Notes under the pieces: generated by a model
The model's input: the letters and a program-made list of their open reading frames with translations, nothing else
Databases searched by the model: none
What the model was told of the DNA's origin: nothing
Shown: positions 1 to 5,456 of the stretch, one piece after another
Position numbering within the stretch: the stretch's first letter is position 1
How the letters are laid out: every line of letters begins with the position of its first letter
Translations under genes and position numbers: made by a program
Source: Paracoccaceae bacterium
GTDB lineage: Bacteria > Pseudomonadota > Alphaproteobacteria > Rhodobacterales > Rhodobacteraceae
Assembly (NCBI GenBank): GCA_020441345.1
Contig: JAGRMK010000338.1
Coordinates: 1 to 9,782, forward strand
Reading direction: 5' to 3'
DNA: 9,782 nt

Positions 1-79
1 CCTTGGCGATCTGCGAGGCCGATTTGCCCTCGGCCCACATTTTCTTGAGCAATTCGACCCGATCGTCGGTCCAGGACAT
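1..79 (-). CDS. gcrA: GcrA cell cycle regulator, N-terminal fragment
   Basis: Only the first 26 codons lie in the window; the gene runs off the left edge. The visible N-terminus begins MSWTDDRVELLKKMW and continues with a SASQIAK segment. This is the helix-turn-helix start typical of the alphaproteobacterial GcrA family. GcrA is known to bind sigma-70 RNA polymerase and activate promoters carrying CcrM-methylated GANTC sites. The ATG at 77-79 is preceded on the minus strand by a GGAG at 91-88 with 8 bases of spacing, which supports this start. It is divergent from the ABC permease gene. Family assignment from so short a fragment is based on a highly characteristic sequence, so I am fairly confident. 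Confidence 0.85.
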   Translation of the reverse strand, partial: MSWTDDRVELLKKMWAEGKSASQIAK

Positions 80-135
80 ACTTGGCGCTCCGCAAGATGG
101 GGCCCATAGCCCGGACCCTGGTGTCAGTTTCCCCT

Positions 136-163
136 ATTCTATCGGGGACGCATTGAGATACAA
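136..163 (-). promoter_or_regulatory. Candidate sigma-70 promoter of gcrA
   Basis: On the minus strand there is TTGTAT (163-158), a 16-base spacer, then TAGAAT (141-136), which matches five of six bases of the -10 consensus. The predicted start near 129 would give a leader of about 50 bases before the gcrA ATG. The -35 element is weak (three of six). No GANTC site lies in this divergent region, so there is no visible sign that gcrA is autoregulated through methylation here. No equally good promoter was found for the permease gene on the other strand. Confidence 0.35.
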
Positions 164-205
164 GCGGACCGCACCGAAGGCAATGCCCAGCATGGAGACG
201 ACCAC

Positions 206-1036
206 ATGAGCGTGACCGAACGGCACAACGCCGGCTATTTTCATCAGGCGATGGGCGCCCGCCGGTTCGGCCGTGTCAACTGGCTCGGCTTGTGGACGCT
301 GGCGGCCCGCGAGACGCGGCGCTTTCTGGCCGTGTGGCAACAGACCGTCGGCGCTCCATTGGTCACCGCGGGTCTGTTCCTGGCGGTATTCTCGCTGGCT
401 CTGGGTCCGACCCGGGGGCCGGTGATGGGTGTTCCGTTCATCGCCTTCCTTGCGCCGGGAATTCTGATGATGTCGGTGATCCAGAACGCCTTTGCCAATA
501 CCGCCTCGTCGATTGTCGGCGCCAAGGTGATGGGCAATATCGTCGATACGCTGATGCCGCCCCTGTCGCCGCTGGAGCTGGTGATCGGGTTCCTGGCGGG
601 GGGTGTCGCGCGTGGCTTGCTTGTCGCGGCGGTGATCGTGCTGGGAACCGGGCTGGCTCTGGGCCTGTGGCCGACCAATCCGCTTTGGCTGTTGATGATC
701 GTGCTGACCGGGTCGTGCCTGCTGGGGGCACTGGGGATCGCTGCGGGAATTCTGTCGGCCAAGTTCGACCAGATCGCGGCGGTCACCAATTTCATCGTCA
801 CGCCGCTGTCGTTCCTGTCGGGAACCTTTTACACGCTCGAAGCTCTGCCGCCCTTGATGGGGGCAATCAGCCATGCCAATCCGATCTTCTATCTGATCGA
901 CGGCGCCCGGTATGGCTATCTGGGCACGTCGGACAGCAACCCGATTCTCGGCCTCGCGGTCACCGCTGGCACAACACTGGCTCTCTCGGCGCTGGCCTGG
1001 GTCTGGCTGCGGCGGGGCTATCGACTGAAACCCTGA
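206..1036 (+). CDS. ABC-2 type transporter permease
   Basis: A 276-residue integral membrane protein of the ABC-2 permease family (exporters related to NodJ, DrrB and YadH). About 45 N-terminal residues are cytosolic and fairly polar. Roughly six hydrophobic segments follow (about 50-67, 76-95, 124-152, 159-183, 193-212, 246-268). The C-terminal third carries the family signature: a TPLSFLSGTFY stretch at 199-209, an LP pair, then NPIFYLIDGARYG at 225-237. The ATG is preceded by GGAG at 194-197 with 8 bases of spacing. Such permeases need a separate ATP-binding subunit to export a substrate. None is encoded in the window: the upstream gene is divergent and the next gene is a cytochrome. The partner is therefore elsewhere or just outside, and the substrate cannot be told from sequence. 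Confidence 0.9.
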   Translation: MSVTERHNAGYFHQAMGARRFGRVNWLGLWTLAARETRRFLAVWQQTVGAPLVTAGLFLAVFSLALGPTRGPVMGVPFIAFLAPGILMMSVIQNAFANTASSIVGAKVMGNIVDTLMPPLSPLELVIGFLAGGVARGLLVAAVIVLGTGLALGLWPTNPLWLLMIVLTGSCLLGALGIAAGILSAKFDQIAAVTNFIVTPLSFLSGTFYTLEALPPLMGAISHANPIFYLIDGARYGYLGTSDSNPILGLAVTAGTTLALSALAWVWLRRGYRLKP

Positions 1037-1088
1037 ACTCCCTGTGACAAATTGCGCCGATCACTGGACCTTGGACCGTGACGTGCAA

Positions 1089-1094
1089 TATAAG
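1089..1094 (+). promoter_or_regulatory. Possible -10 element ahead of the cytochrome gene
   Basis: TATAAG is the only good -10-like hexamer in the 115-base gap between the permease and the cytochrome gene. No -35 stands at 16-18 bases; CTGGAC (1064-1069) would be 19 away and TTGGAC (1071-1076) only 12. The downstream leader contains a perfect 10-base palindrome GGATGCATCC (1114-1123) inside a GCGGG/CCCGC pair (1111-1115 with 1126-1130). That pair could form a small hairpin or operator. The absence of a terminator after the permease leaves read-through possible. Confidence 0.3.
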
Positions 1095-1137
1095 GCGGTG
1101 TGACCATTTCGCGGGATGCATCCAACCCGCACAGACA

Positions 1138-1142
1138 GAGAG
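1138..1142 (+). promoter_or_regulatory. Ribosome binding site fixing the cytochrome start
   Basis: GAGAG lies 9 bases before the ATG at 1152 (the first of two consecutive ATG codons). An in-frame ATG at 1116 lies upstream of this site inside a palindrome. It would add 12 polar residues ahead of the signal peptide, so 1152 is the better start. Confidence 0.55.
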
Positions 1143-1151
1143 TTTGCAGCC

Positions 1152-1580
1152 ATGATGAAGACCCTTGCCCTGTCCACCCTCGCCGCCTTTACTCTGGGCC
1201 TGTCAGCAACCAGTGCGCTGGCCGGTGATCCGGTCGCCGGTGAAGCTGAATGGCGCGGGTGCCGCAGCTGTCACGGGATCACCGACGATGAGGGCACGGT
1301 GATTCAGCGCGGCGGGCGCACGGGTCCGAACCTCTATGGCCTTCCCGGGCGCGCCGTCGCCTCGGTCGACGGGTTCAACTACAGCGAACCGCTGCAGGCC
1401 TTCGCGGCCACCGGCGCGACCTGGACCGAAGAGAACTTTGTCGAATACGTTCAGGATCCGACCGCGTTCCTGCGCGCGCATCTCGGTGACAACTCGGTCC
1501 GCTCCGCGATGAACTATCGCATGCGTTCGGGTGCCGCAGACATGTATGCCTATCTCGAAAGCCTGGTTCCGGCAGAATAA
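1152..1580 (+). CDS. Periplasmic cytochrome c2-like monoheme cytochrome c
   Basis: A 142-residue c-type cytochrome exported to the periplasm, presumably an electron carrier. A signal peptide spans residues 1-24 with a SALA|GD cleavage site. The heme-binding motif CRSCH is at 37-41 and H41 is the axial histidine. The conserved TGPNLYG (57-63) and WTEE (91-94) blocks follow. M120 in the SAMNYR segment aligns with the axial methionine of class I cytochromes c2. Length and block order match cytochrome c2 (cycA product) of Rhodobacter capsulatus. The mature protein contains no lysine at all and has about 16 acidic against 9 arginine residues, unlike the lysine-rich docking face of canonical c2. 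It may therefore be a paralogue with other partners. It is a single-gene unit ending in a strong terminator. Confidence 0.88.
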   Translation: MMKTLALSTLAAFTLGLSATSALAGDPVAGEAEWRGCRSCHGITDDEGTVIQRGGRTGPNLYGLPGRAVASVDGFNYSEPLQAFAATGATWTEENFVEYVQDPTAFLRAHLGDNSVRSAMNYRMRSGAADMYAYLESLVPAE

Positions 1581-1605
1581 GCCCGACCGTCAGGACATCG
1601 GACAC

Positions 1606-1635
1606 AACACCCCGCCGCAACCGGCGGGGTGTTTT
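1606..1635 (+). terminator. Intrinsic terminator of the cytochrome gene
   Basis: A perfect 12-base-pair stem (1606-1617 with 1622-1633) closes a CAAC tetraloop. It is followed by a T-rich tail reaching 1640. It starts 25 bases after the cytochrome stop codon and sits between convergent genes. Read from the minus strand the tail is TTGTGTCC, not T-rich, so it mainly serves the cytochrome transcript. It may still act as a roadblock or 3'-end stabiliser for mmcB mRNA. Confidence 0.92.
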
Positions 1636-1638
1636 CCT

Positions 1639-2085
1639 TTACCCCGGGCGCGAGGGCCCAGGATCGCGCAGCGCCTGGTGGCGCAGCGCGGCCATCCGCG
1701 CGAATCGCAAGGTCAGCGCCTTGCGCCGCGCGGCGGCCAAGGGCTGCGACGGAGCCATCGTGACAATCTCGCCGAAATACTCGTCGGCGATGATCATTCC
1801 CGCTTCCGCTGGCAGGATCTCGGTCGGAAACTCTGACGGCACAGCCCAGAAGAACCGGTCGCACCAGTCCAGATACCCCTGCCATTTGCGATCCGAGGTG
1901 AAATCCGCGCGACTCGATTTGCATTCCACGACCCAGATTTCGCCCCTGGGACCGACCGCCATGACATCCACCCGCAATCCCGGCCGGGGCGTGACCTCGT
2001 CCAGGGTGGCAAAATCATGGCTGCGCAACAGGCGGCACACCCCGCGCGCCAGCCGTTGTCCGGGCTGCAAGGCATCATCAGGCAT
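1639..2085 (-). CDS. mmcB: MmcB-family DNA repair protein (PD-(D/E)XK nuclease-like)
   Basis: A 148-residue cytosolic protein that I recognise as the MmcB family, named for a Caulobacter SOS gene needed for mitomycin C resistance. The nuclease-like core is visible. RVDVMAV holds D40, and the next strand EIWVVECKSS supplies E54 and K56, the D...ExK pattern of the PD-(D/E)XK fold. A conserved KWQGYLDWCDRFFWAV block (67-82) and an IIADEYFGE segment (98-106) follow. Length matches the family. The ATG at 2083-2085 has only a weak ribosome site upstream. A weak TCGAAA/TACACT promoter would start transcription almost at the ATG. No GTTC-N7-GTTC LexA operator is seen within 120 bases upstream. It converges with the cytochrome gene. 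Its biochemical activity is not established from sequence. Confidence 0.87.
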   Translation of the reverse strand: MPDDALQPGQRLARGVCRLLRSHDFATLDEVTPRPGLRVDVMAVGPRGEIWVVECKSSRADFTSDRKWQGYLDWCDRFFWAVPSEFPTEILPAEAGMIIADEYFGEIVTMAPSQPLAAARRKALTLRFARMAALRHQALRDPGPSRPG

Positions 2086-2206
2086 GTTGCCAAGTGTAGC
2101 GCGCCGGGTGGCGATTTCGAGGGCCTTCTACAAGGAAACTCCCCCCGGCCCACCGCACCGCGTGCCGCGCCGGGATCACGAAATCGCCGGGCCCACGCAT
2201 CCCCCC

Positions 2207-2235
2207 TTGCAGGAGCCACAGCCGCGCCCTAGATT
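2207..2235 (+). promoter_or_regulatory. Sigma-70 promoter of 6S RNA, overlapping a GANTC site
   Basis: TTGCAG (2207-2212), a 17-base spacer and TAGATT (2230-2235) form a good housekeeping promoter. The predicted start falls at 2241-2242, exactly where the closing stem of the structured RNA begins. The -10 element overlaps a GATTC (2232-2236), a CcrM methylation target of the type that GcrA reads. That makes cell-cycle or methylation input plausible but unproven. Confidence 0.6.
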
Positions 2236-2240
2236 CATCA

Positions 2241-2404
2241 GTGGCGGGTTCTGCTCTTCGCGTGGACGGCTCTTTTCCAGTGGCCGATAAGCACTTCCGA
2301 GGGAGCTGGCTCTGCCAAGGTCCTGGCCTTGGTATCTGGCGCCCACCTGATCACTCAGGCTCTCGGGAAATTCACGCCCGACACGGTCGCTGCGGGCCCG
2401 CCAC
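2241..2404 (+). ncRNA. ssrS: 6S RNA (regulator of sigma-70 RNA polymerase)
   Basis: About 164 nt between mmcB and the next gene fold as a long rod. The closing stem pairs GTGGCGGG (2241-2248) with CCCGCCAC (2397-2404), extended by UUC and GC pairs. An inner stem pairs TTTCC (2274-2278) with GGAAA (2366-2370). A large central bubble follows whose 5' strand carries the hallmark CCGATAA (2284-2290) and whose 3' strand forms a small hairpin CCTGA/TCAGG (2346-2359). The terminal arm pairs GGGAGC with GCGCCC and is capped by CCAAGG/CCTTGG (2315-2332). Rod shape, bubble position, the CCGAUA motif and length match 6S RNA, which mimics an open promoter and sequesters sigma-70 holoenzyme in stationary phase. 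A well-placed promoter supports the strand and 5' end. The exact 3' end is uncertain and no terminator is obvious. It was identified by motif and hand folding only. Confidence 0.78.
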
Positions 2405-2425
2405 CCCAGCCTTCAGCGCCAACCG

Positions 2426-2788
2426 TCAGCGCCCCGCGGCAACATCGACCCGGACGGGGGTGTTGGTCGCCTTGGGCGCCCGCCGCCCGCCGCGCGGGCC
2501 TTTGTCCTCGGGGGCGGCCATGCGCATGATGGTGATGCCGAATTGCACCCCGGCAAACACCAACCCGTTGAAGAAGAACAACAGGAAAACAGCGATGGCG
2601 CCGCCCTGGGTGGTTGTGACCAAGCTGCGCAGATTGGCGACGTTGAACCCCAGCAAGAGGCCGACGAACACCGCCGACAGCGCGAATCCGATCGCGATCT
2701 GCCGCAGATAGACGCGCACCAGACGCGGCAGGCCGGGCGTTTCATCGGCGGGGGATTCGGGATGCGTGGTTTCGGAACTCCGGGACAT
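2426..2788 (-). CDS. Small two-helix membrane protein of unknown function
   Basis: A 120-residue protein I cannot name. It has a polar N-terminus, a first hydrophobic helix at about 30-50 (IAIGFALSAVFVGLLLG) and a loop with NVANLRSLVTT. A second helix follows at about 64-86 (AIAVFLLFFFNGLVFAGVQFG). The tail is basic and rich in proline and glycine (KGPRGGRRAPK). Both termini probably face the cytosol. The ATG at 2786-2788 has AGGAG at 2799-2795 with 6 bases of spacing. The promoter candidate at 2812-2840 lies close upstream, so it is probably transcribed alone rather than with the upstream operon. Two GANTC sites lie in its short upstream region. The ORF continues downstream to within about 20 bases of the 6S RNA end, facing it. 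Confidence 0.8.
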   Translation of the reverse strand: MSRSSETTHPESPADETPGLPRLVRVYLRQIAIGFALSAVFVGLLLGFNVANLRSLVTTTQGGAIAVFLLFFFNGLVFAGVQFGITIMRMAAPEDKGPRGGRRAPKATNTPVRVDVAAGR

Positions 2789-2811
2789 GGCAGACTCCTG
2801 TGCTTTATCAG

Positions 2812-2840
2812 ATCATAATCCGGGCGCGTGATGATTCCAC
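2812..2840 (-). promoter_or_regulatory. Candidate promoter of the small membrane protein gene
   Basis: On the minus strand TATGAT (2817-2812) is a near-perfect -10. GTGGAA (2840-2835), 17 bases upstream, is a poor -35 (three of six). The predicted start is near 2805, leaving a short leader containing the AGGAG site. A GANTC site (2833-2837) overlaps the -35 edge and another (2794-2798) overlaps the ribosome binding site. A weak -35 with GANTC in the core is the layout expected of a GcrA-assisted promoter, but this is inference. Confidence 0.4.
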
Positions 2841-2881
2841 CTGCGAAATCGCCGCAGGGCACCCCGGCAATCAGGCTGCGA

Positions 2882-3316
2882 TCACCGCGCGGCGGGGTCC
2901 AGCAACCCCTGCGCCGCCGTTGCGATGATCAGCAAGGCGAGTCGTCGCAGAAGGCTTTCGGTCTGTTCGGCGTTTTCGAGGCCTGGATCGAGCGTCGCCA
3001 GATCATCCAGCAAGGCCCGCAAGCGGTCCTGCGCCTGTGTTACCGCGACCGGCGGCGGTGACGTGGTGGCCCCCGGAGCCTGGGCGGCGGCATCCAGCGC
3101 GCTCAATGCCTCTTGCGCGGAATGGCGGGCCTCTTCGACGCGCGGCTGGATTGTCACCAACTCGCTGCGCAGCCCGTCGCGCATGTCGGTCGCCAGGCCG
3201 CGCACCTGCCAGACCAGGATCACCGCCAAGAGCAGCACCAGCGCCGCCAGCAACAAGGTTGCGTTCAGCAAGGCCACGCCCAGACGTCGCAACGCACCTC
3301 CACCCTCAGACGGCAT
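2882..3316 (-). CDS. Single-span membrane protein with coiled-coil-like domain, unknown function
   Basis: A 144-residue protein of no family I recognise. A short N-terminus is followed by one long hydrophobic helix at about 13-38 (LLNATLLLAALVLLLAVILVW). Then comes a heptad-like charged helical region (about 42-78), a linker rich in Ala, Thr and Pro (79-92), and a second amphipathic helical stretch (93-126) ending in LLRRLALLIIATAA. It is probably anchored in the inner membrane with the helical part on one side. It is the last gene of the ybjN-proC-csaA-dehydrogenase series and overlaps the dehydrogenase stop by 11 bases. A longer frame starts at an ATG at 3334, but the AGGAG (3328-3324) sits 7 bases before the ATG at 3316. 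The shorter form is therefore preferred. Confidence 0.75.
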   Translation of the reverse strand: MPSEGGGALRRLGVALLNATLLLAALVLLLAVILVWQVRGLATDMRDGLRSELVTIQPRVEEARHSAQEALSALDAAAQAPGATTSPPPVAVTQAQDRLRALLDDLATLDPGLENAEQTESLLRRLALLIIATAAQGLLDPAAR

Positions 3317-4262
3317 TGGGAAGCTCCTGTCCATCGCGGAAAGCTACGGCATTCGCCACGGCCATCATTCCCATCTGCGTGCGCACCTCCAGCGCGGCGG
3401 TGCCCAGGTGCGGCAGCAAGACCACGTTCTCCATCGCCAGCAATTCGGGCGGAACGCGGGGTTCGAATTCGTAGACATCCAGCCCTGCCCCGGCGATCCG
3501 CCCGCCCTGCAAGGCGGCAATCAGCGCGGCTTCGTCGACCAGATCGCCGCGCGCGATGTTGATCAGATGCGCATGGGGCCGCATCGCGGCCAATGCCGCC
3601 GCGTCGATCAGATGATGGGTTTGCGGCGTCGCCGGGGCGGCAATCACAACGATGTCGCAAGCTTCCATCAGCGCATGCAGGCTTTCCATGCGCTGCGCTT
3701 TTGGCAAGTCGGGCAGGTCACGCGGGGTGCGGGTGTGATAGCGGATCGCCATGTCGAACCCGAAATGCGCGCGCTTGGCGATGGCCTGGCCGATGCGCCC
3801 CATGCCGACGATGCCCAGCGTCTTGCCGCTCAGGTGAAGACCCAGCATCTGCGTCGGGTGCCAGCCCTGCCAACGCCCGGCGCGCACCAGGCGCTCGCCC
3901 TCGGCGGCACGGCGCGCGCTCATCAGCATCAGGGTCAGCGCAATATCCGCGGTGGCGTCGGTCACTGCGCCCGGCGTGTTGGTCACCGCCAGCCCGGCTG
4001 CCTGGGCCGCCGCCACGTCGATATGGTTATAGCCCACGCCGAAATTGGCCAGCAGCCGCGCACGCGGTGCCGGACAGGCCGCAAAGACCGGCGCCCTGAA
4101 CTGGTCCCCCAAGGTCGGAAGAATCACGTCATAGCCGGTCAGCGCGGCGTGCATCTCGGTGTTGGACAACGGCGCGTTCGAACGGCGCACGGTGACATCG
4201 AACGCAGCGCGCGCAGCCTCCAGCACGGGTTCTGGCAAGGGGCGCGAGATGAACAGCTTCAT
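3306..4262 (-). CDS. D-isomer-specific 2-hydroxyacid dehydrogenase (glyoxylate/hydroxypyruvate reductase-like)
   Basis: A 318-residue cytosolic NAD(P)-dependent dehydrogenase that interconverts 2-oxoacids and D-2-hydroxyacids. The substrate-binding half carries NFGVGYNHIDV (73-83). The Rossmann domain begins with GIVGMGRIGQA (150-160), in which GMGRIG is the nucleotide loop. The catalytic triad of the family is intact: R238 in NIARGD, E267 in the LDVYEFEP block, and H285 in LPHLGTA. TNTPGAVTDATAD (94-106) is the conserved hinge region. The sequence is nearest the D-glycerate dehydrogenase/glyoxylate reductase branch rather than SerA, since the extra regulatory domains of SerA are absent. The exact substrate is not determinable. 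The ATG at 4262 shares its A with the csaA stop (TGATG). A GTG two codons upstream is disfavoured by ribosome-site spacing. Confidence 0.88.
   Translation of the reverse strand: MKLFISRPLPEPVLEAARAAFDVTVRRSNAPLSNTEMHAALTGYDVILPTLGDQFRAPVFAACPAPRARLLANFGVGYNHIDVAAAQAAGLAVTNTPGAVTDATADIALTLMLMSARRAAEGERLVRAGRWQGWHPTQMLGLHLSGKTLGIVGMGRIGQAIAKRAHFGFDMAIRYHTRTPRDLPDLPKAQRMESLHALMEACDIVVIAAPATPQTHHLIDAAALAAMRPHAHLINIARGDLVDEAALIAALQGGRIAGAGLDVYEFEPRVPPELLAMENVVLLPHLGTAALEVRTQMGMMAVANAVAFRDGQELPNAV
3324..3328 (-). promoter_or_regulatory. Ribosome binding site deciding the start of the 2882-3316 gene
   Basis: AGGAG on the minus strand lies 7 bases before the ATG at 3316, inside the 3' end of the dehydrogenase gene region. 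The alternative ATG at 3334 lies upstream of this site and has no comparable motif of its own. Confidence 0.6.
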
Positions 4263-4597
4263 CAGCACAACCTCGCGCCATCGGGCACCGCGCGTTCCGG
4301 CCCGACCAGCACCACCGCCTCGCCGCTGTCATGCAGCCCCAGCACCAGCACCTCGGACAGGAACGGTCCGATCTGGCGCGGCGGGAAATTCACCACGCCC
4401 AGCACCTGACGCCCGACCAGATCCTCGGGGGCGTAATGCGTCGTGATTTGCGCTGACGAGCGTTTCACGCCGATCTCGGGCCCGAAATCGACGGTCAGTT
4501 TCCACGCGGGCTTGCGCGCTTGCGGAAAGGCCTCGACCGCCGTGATGGTGCCAACGCGGATATCGACCTTGAGGAAATCGTCAAACGCGATGGTCAT
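4262..4597 (-). CDS. csaA: CsaA, tRNA-binding-domain chaperone
   Basis: A 111-residue single-domain protein of the CsaA family, an OB-fold (EMAP/tRNA-binding domain) homodimer. In Bacillus it is described as a chaperone-like factor aiding Sec-dependent export. The family blocks are present: FLKVDIRVGTI (8-18), SAQIT (48-52) and VLGVVNFPPRQIGPF (65-79), the last shaping the dimer and ligand groove. Length is typical (about 107-115). Its ATG overlaps the proC stop as ATGA, and its TGA overlaps the dehydrogenase ATG by one base. It is therefore embedded in a tightly coupled operon. The client proteins and the link to proline synthesis are unknown. Confidence 0.93.
   Translation of the reverse strand: MTIAFDDFLKVDIRVGTITAVEAFPQARKPAWKLTVDFGPEIGVKRSSAQITTHYAPEDLVGRQVLGVVNFPPRQIGPFLSEVLVLGLHDSGEAVVLVGPERAVPDGARLC
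4270..4274 (-). promoter_or_regulatory. Ribosome binding site deciding the dehydrogenase start
   Basis: GAGGT on the minus strand lies 7 bases before the ATG at 4262, but only one base before the alternative GTG at 4268. This supports the ATG and a one-base overlap with csaA. Confidence 0.5.
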
Positions 4598-5406
4598 TGC
4601 CCCAACTCCCGCGAACGATCCGCAGCCGCCGCGACGGCGCGCCGCAAGAGAGGTGGAAACCCGTGGTCCGCGTCCATCAGCACGGTCAACGCGGCGGCCG
4701 TCGTGCCCTTGGGCGAGGTGACATTGATCCGCAGTTGCGCCGGGCTATCCCCGGCTGCTTCGGCCAGCGCACCCGCACCCGCAACGGTGGCTCGAGCCAG
4801 ATGCAGCGCCATCTCCTCGGGGAGACCCTGCGCGACACCGGCGGCGGCCAGGGTTTCGATCAGGTGAAAGACATAAGCCGGGCCAGAGCCCGAGACGGCG
4901 GTCACGGCGTCCATCTGGCTCTCGTCGTCCAGCATTACGGTCTGGCCGACCGCCGCCATCAGTGCCCGCGCCAGATCCAGCGCCCCGGCGGGCACCAGCG
5001 GGTTGGCGACCAACGCGGTGATGCCGCGGCCGACGGCGGCGGGGGTGTTGGGCATGGCCCGCACCACCGGGGTGCCCGCGCCCAGCGCGCGTTCGATCGC
5101 CGCCAAAGAGGTGCCCGCGGCGATCGACACGAAGACCGTGCCACCTCCGCCCAGCGCCCGCAGCGCTGGCAGCGCATCGCCCATCATCTGCGGCTTGACC
5201 GCCAGCACCGCCATTGCCGGGCGATCCGGGATCGCGCCGTTCAGAGTCACGCCGCTGGAGCGCAGCCAGTCCGAGGGATTGGGTTCGATCACATGCACCG
5301 CGCTGGCGTTCAAGCCGTTCTTGAGCCACCCTTCCAGCAACGCCGAGCCCATCTTGCCGCAGCCAAGCAGCACCAGGCCACCGCTGTTCAAACCGCTCAG
5401 ATCCAT
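4594..5406 (-). CDS. proC: Pyrroline-5-carboxylate reductase
   Basis: A 270-residue cytosolic enzyme that reduces 1-pyrroline-5-carboxylate to L-proline with NAD(P)H, the last step of proline synthesis. The Rossmann motif GCGKMG is at 15-20 and AVKPQ at 69-73. MPNTPAAVG (118-126) and the dimer-domain signature VSGSGPAY (171-178) follow, with TSPKGTTAAAL (230-240) near the C-terminus. All expected blocks are present and length is standard. The start at 5404-5406 has AGGGGG (5417-5412) with 5 bases of spacing. The upstream ybjN stop is 50 bases away and the csaA ATG overlaps the proC stop by four bases. A short CCCCG/CGGGG hairpin sits in the ybjN-proC gap. Confidence 0.97.
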   Translation of the reverse strand: MDLSGLNSGGLVLLGCGKMGSALLEGWLKNGLNASAVHVIEPNPSDWLRSSGVTLNGAIPDRPAMAVLAVKPQMMGDALPALRALGGGGTVFVSIAAGTSLAAIERALGAGTPVVRAMPNTPAAVGRGITALVANPLVPAGALDLARALMAAVGQTVMLDDESQMDAVTAVSGSGPAYVFHLIETLAAAGVAQGLPEEMALHLARATVAGAGALAEAAGDSPAQLRINVTSPKGTTAAALTVLMDADHGFPPLLRRAVAAAADRSRELGQ

Positions 5407-5456
5407 GTCATCCCCCTGTCATTCCCGTTGTCCCCGAAGCCAGGACGGGGCGGAGA

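Noticed and set aside
1116..1151. Upstream ATG giving the cytochrome 12 extra N-terminal residues
   Set aside because: The extra residues are polar, would precede the signal peptide, and lack a ribosome site. The site at 1138-1142 fits the ATG at 1152.
2925..4409. A 494-codon plus-strand frame across the dehydrogenase and membrane protein genes
   Set aside because: Low-complexity translation without motifs, antisense to genes with clear motifs and overlapping starts and stops.
5432..5450. CCCCG/CGGGG hairpin in the ybjN-proC gap as terminator or dispersed repeat
   Set aside because: Only five pairs with a nine-base loop and no T-run. A single copy in the window gives no repeat evidence.
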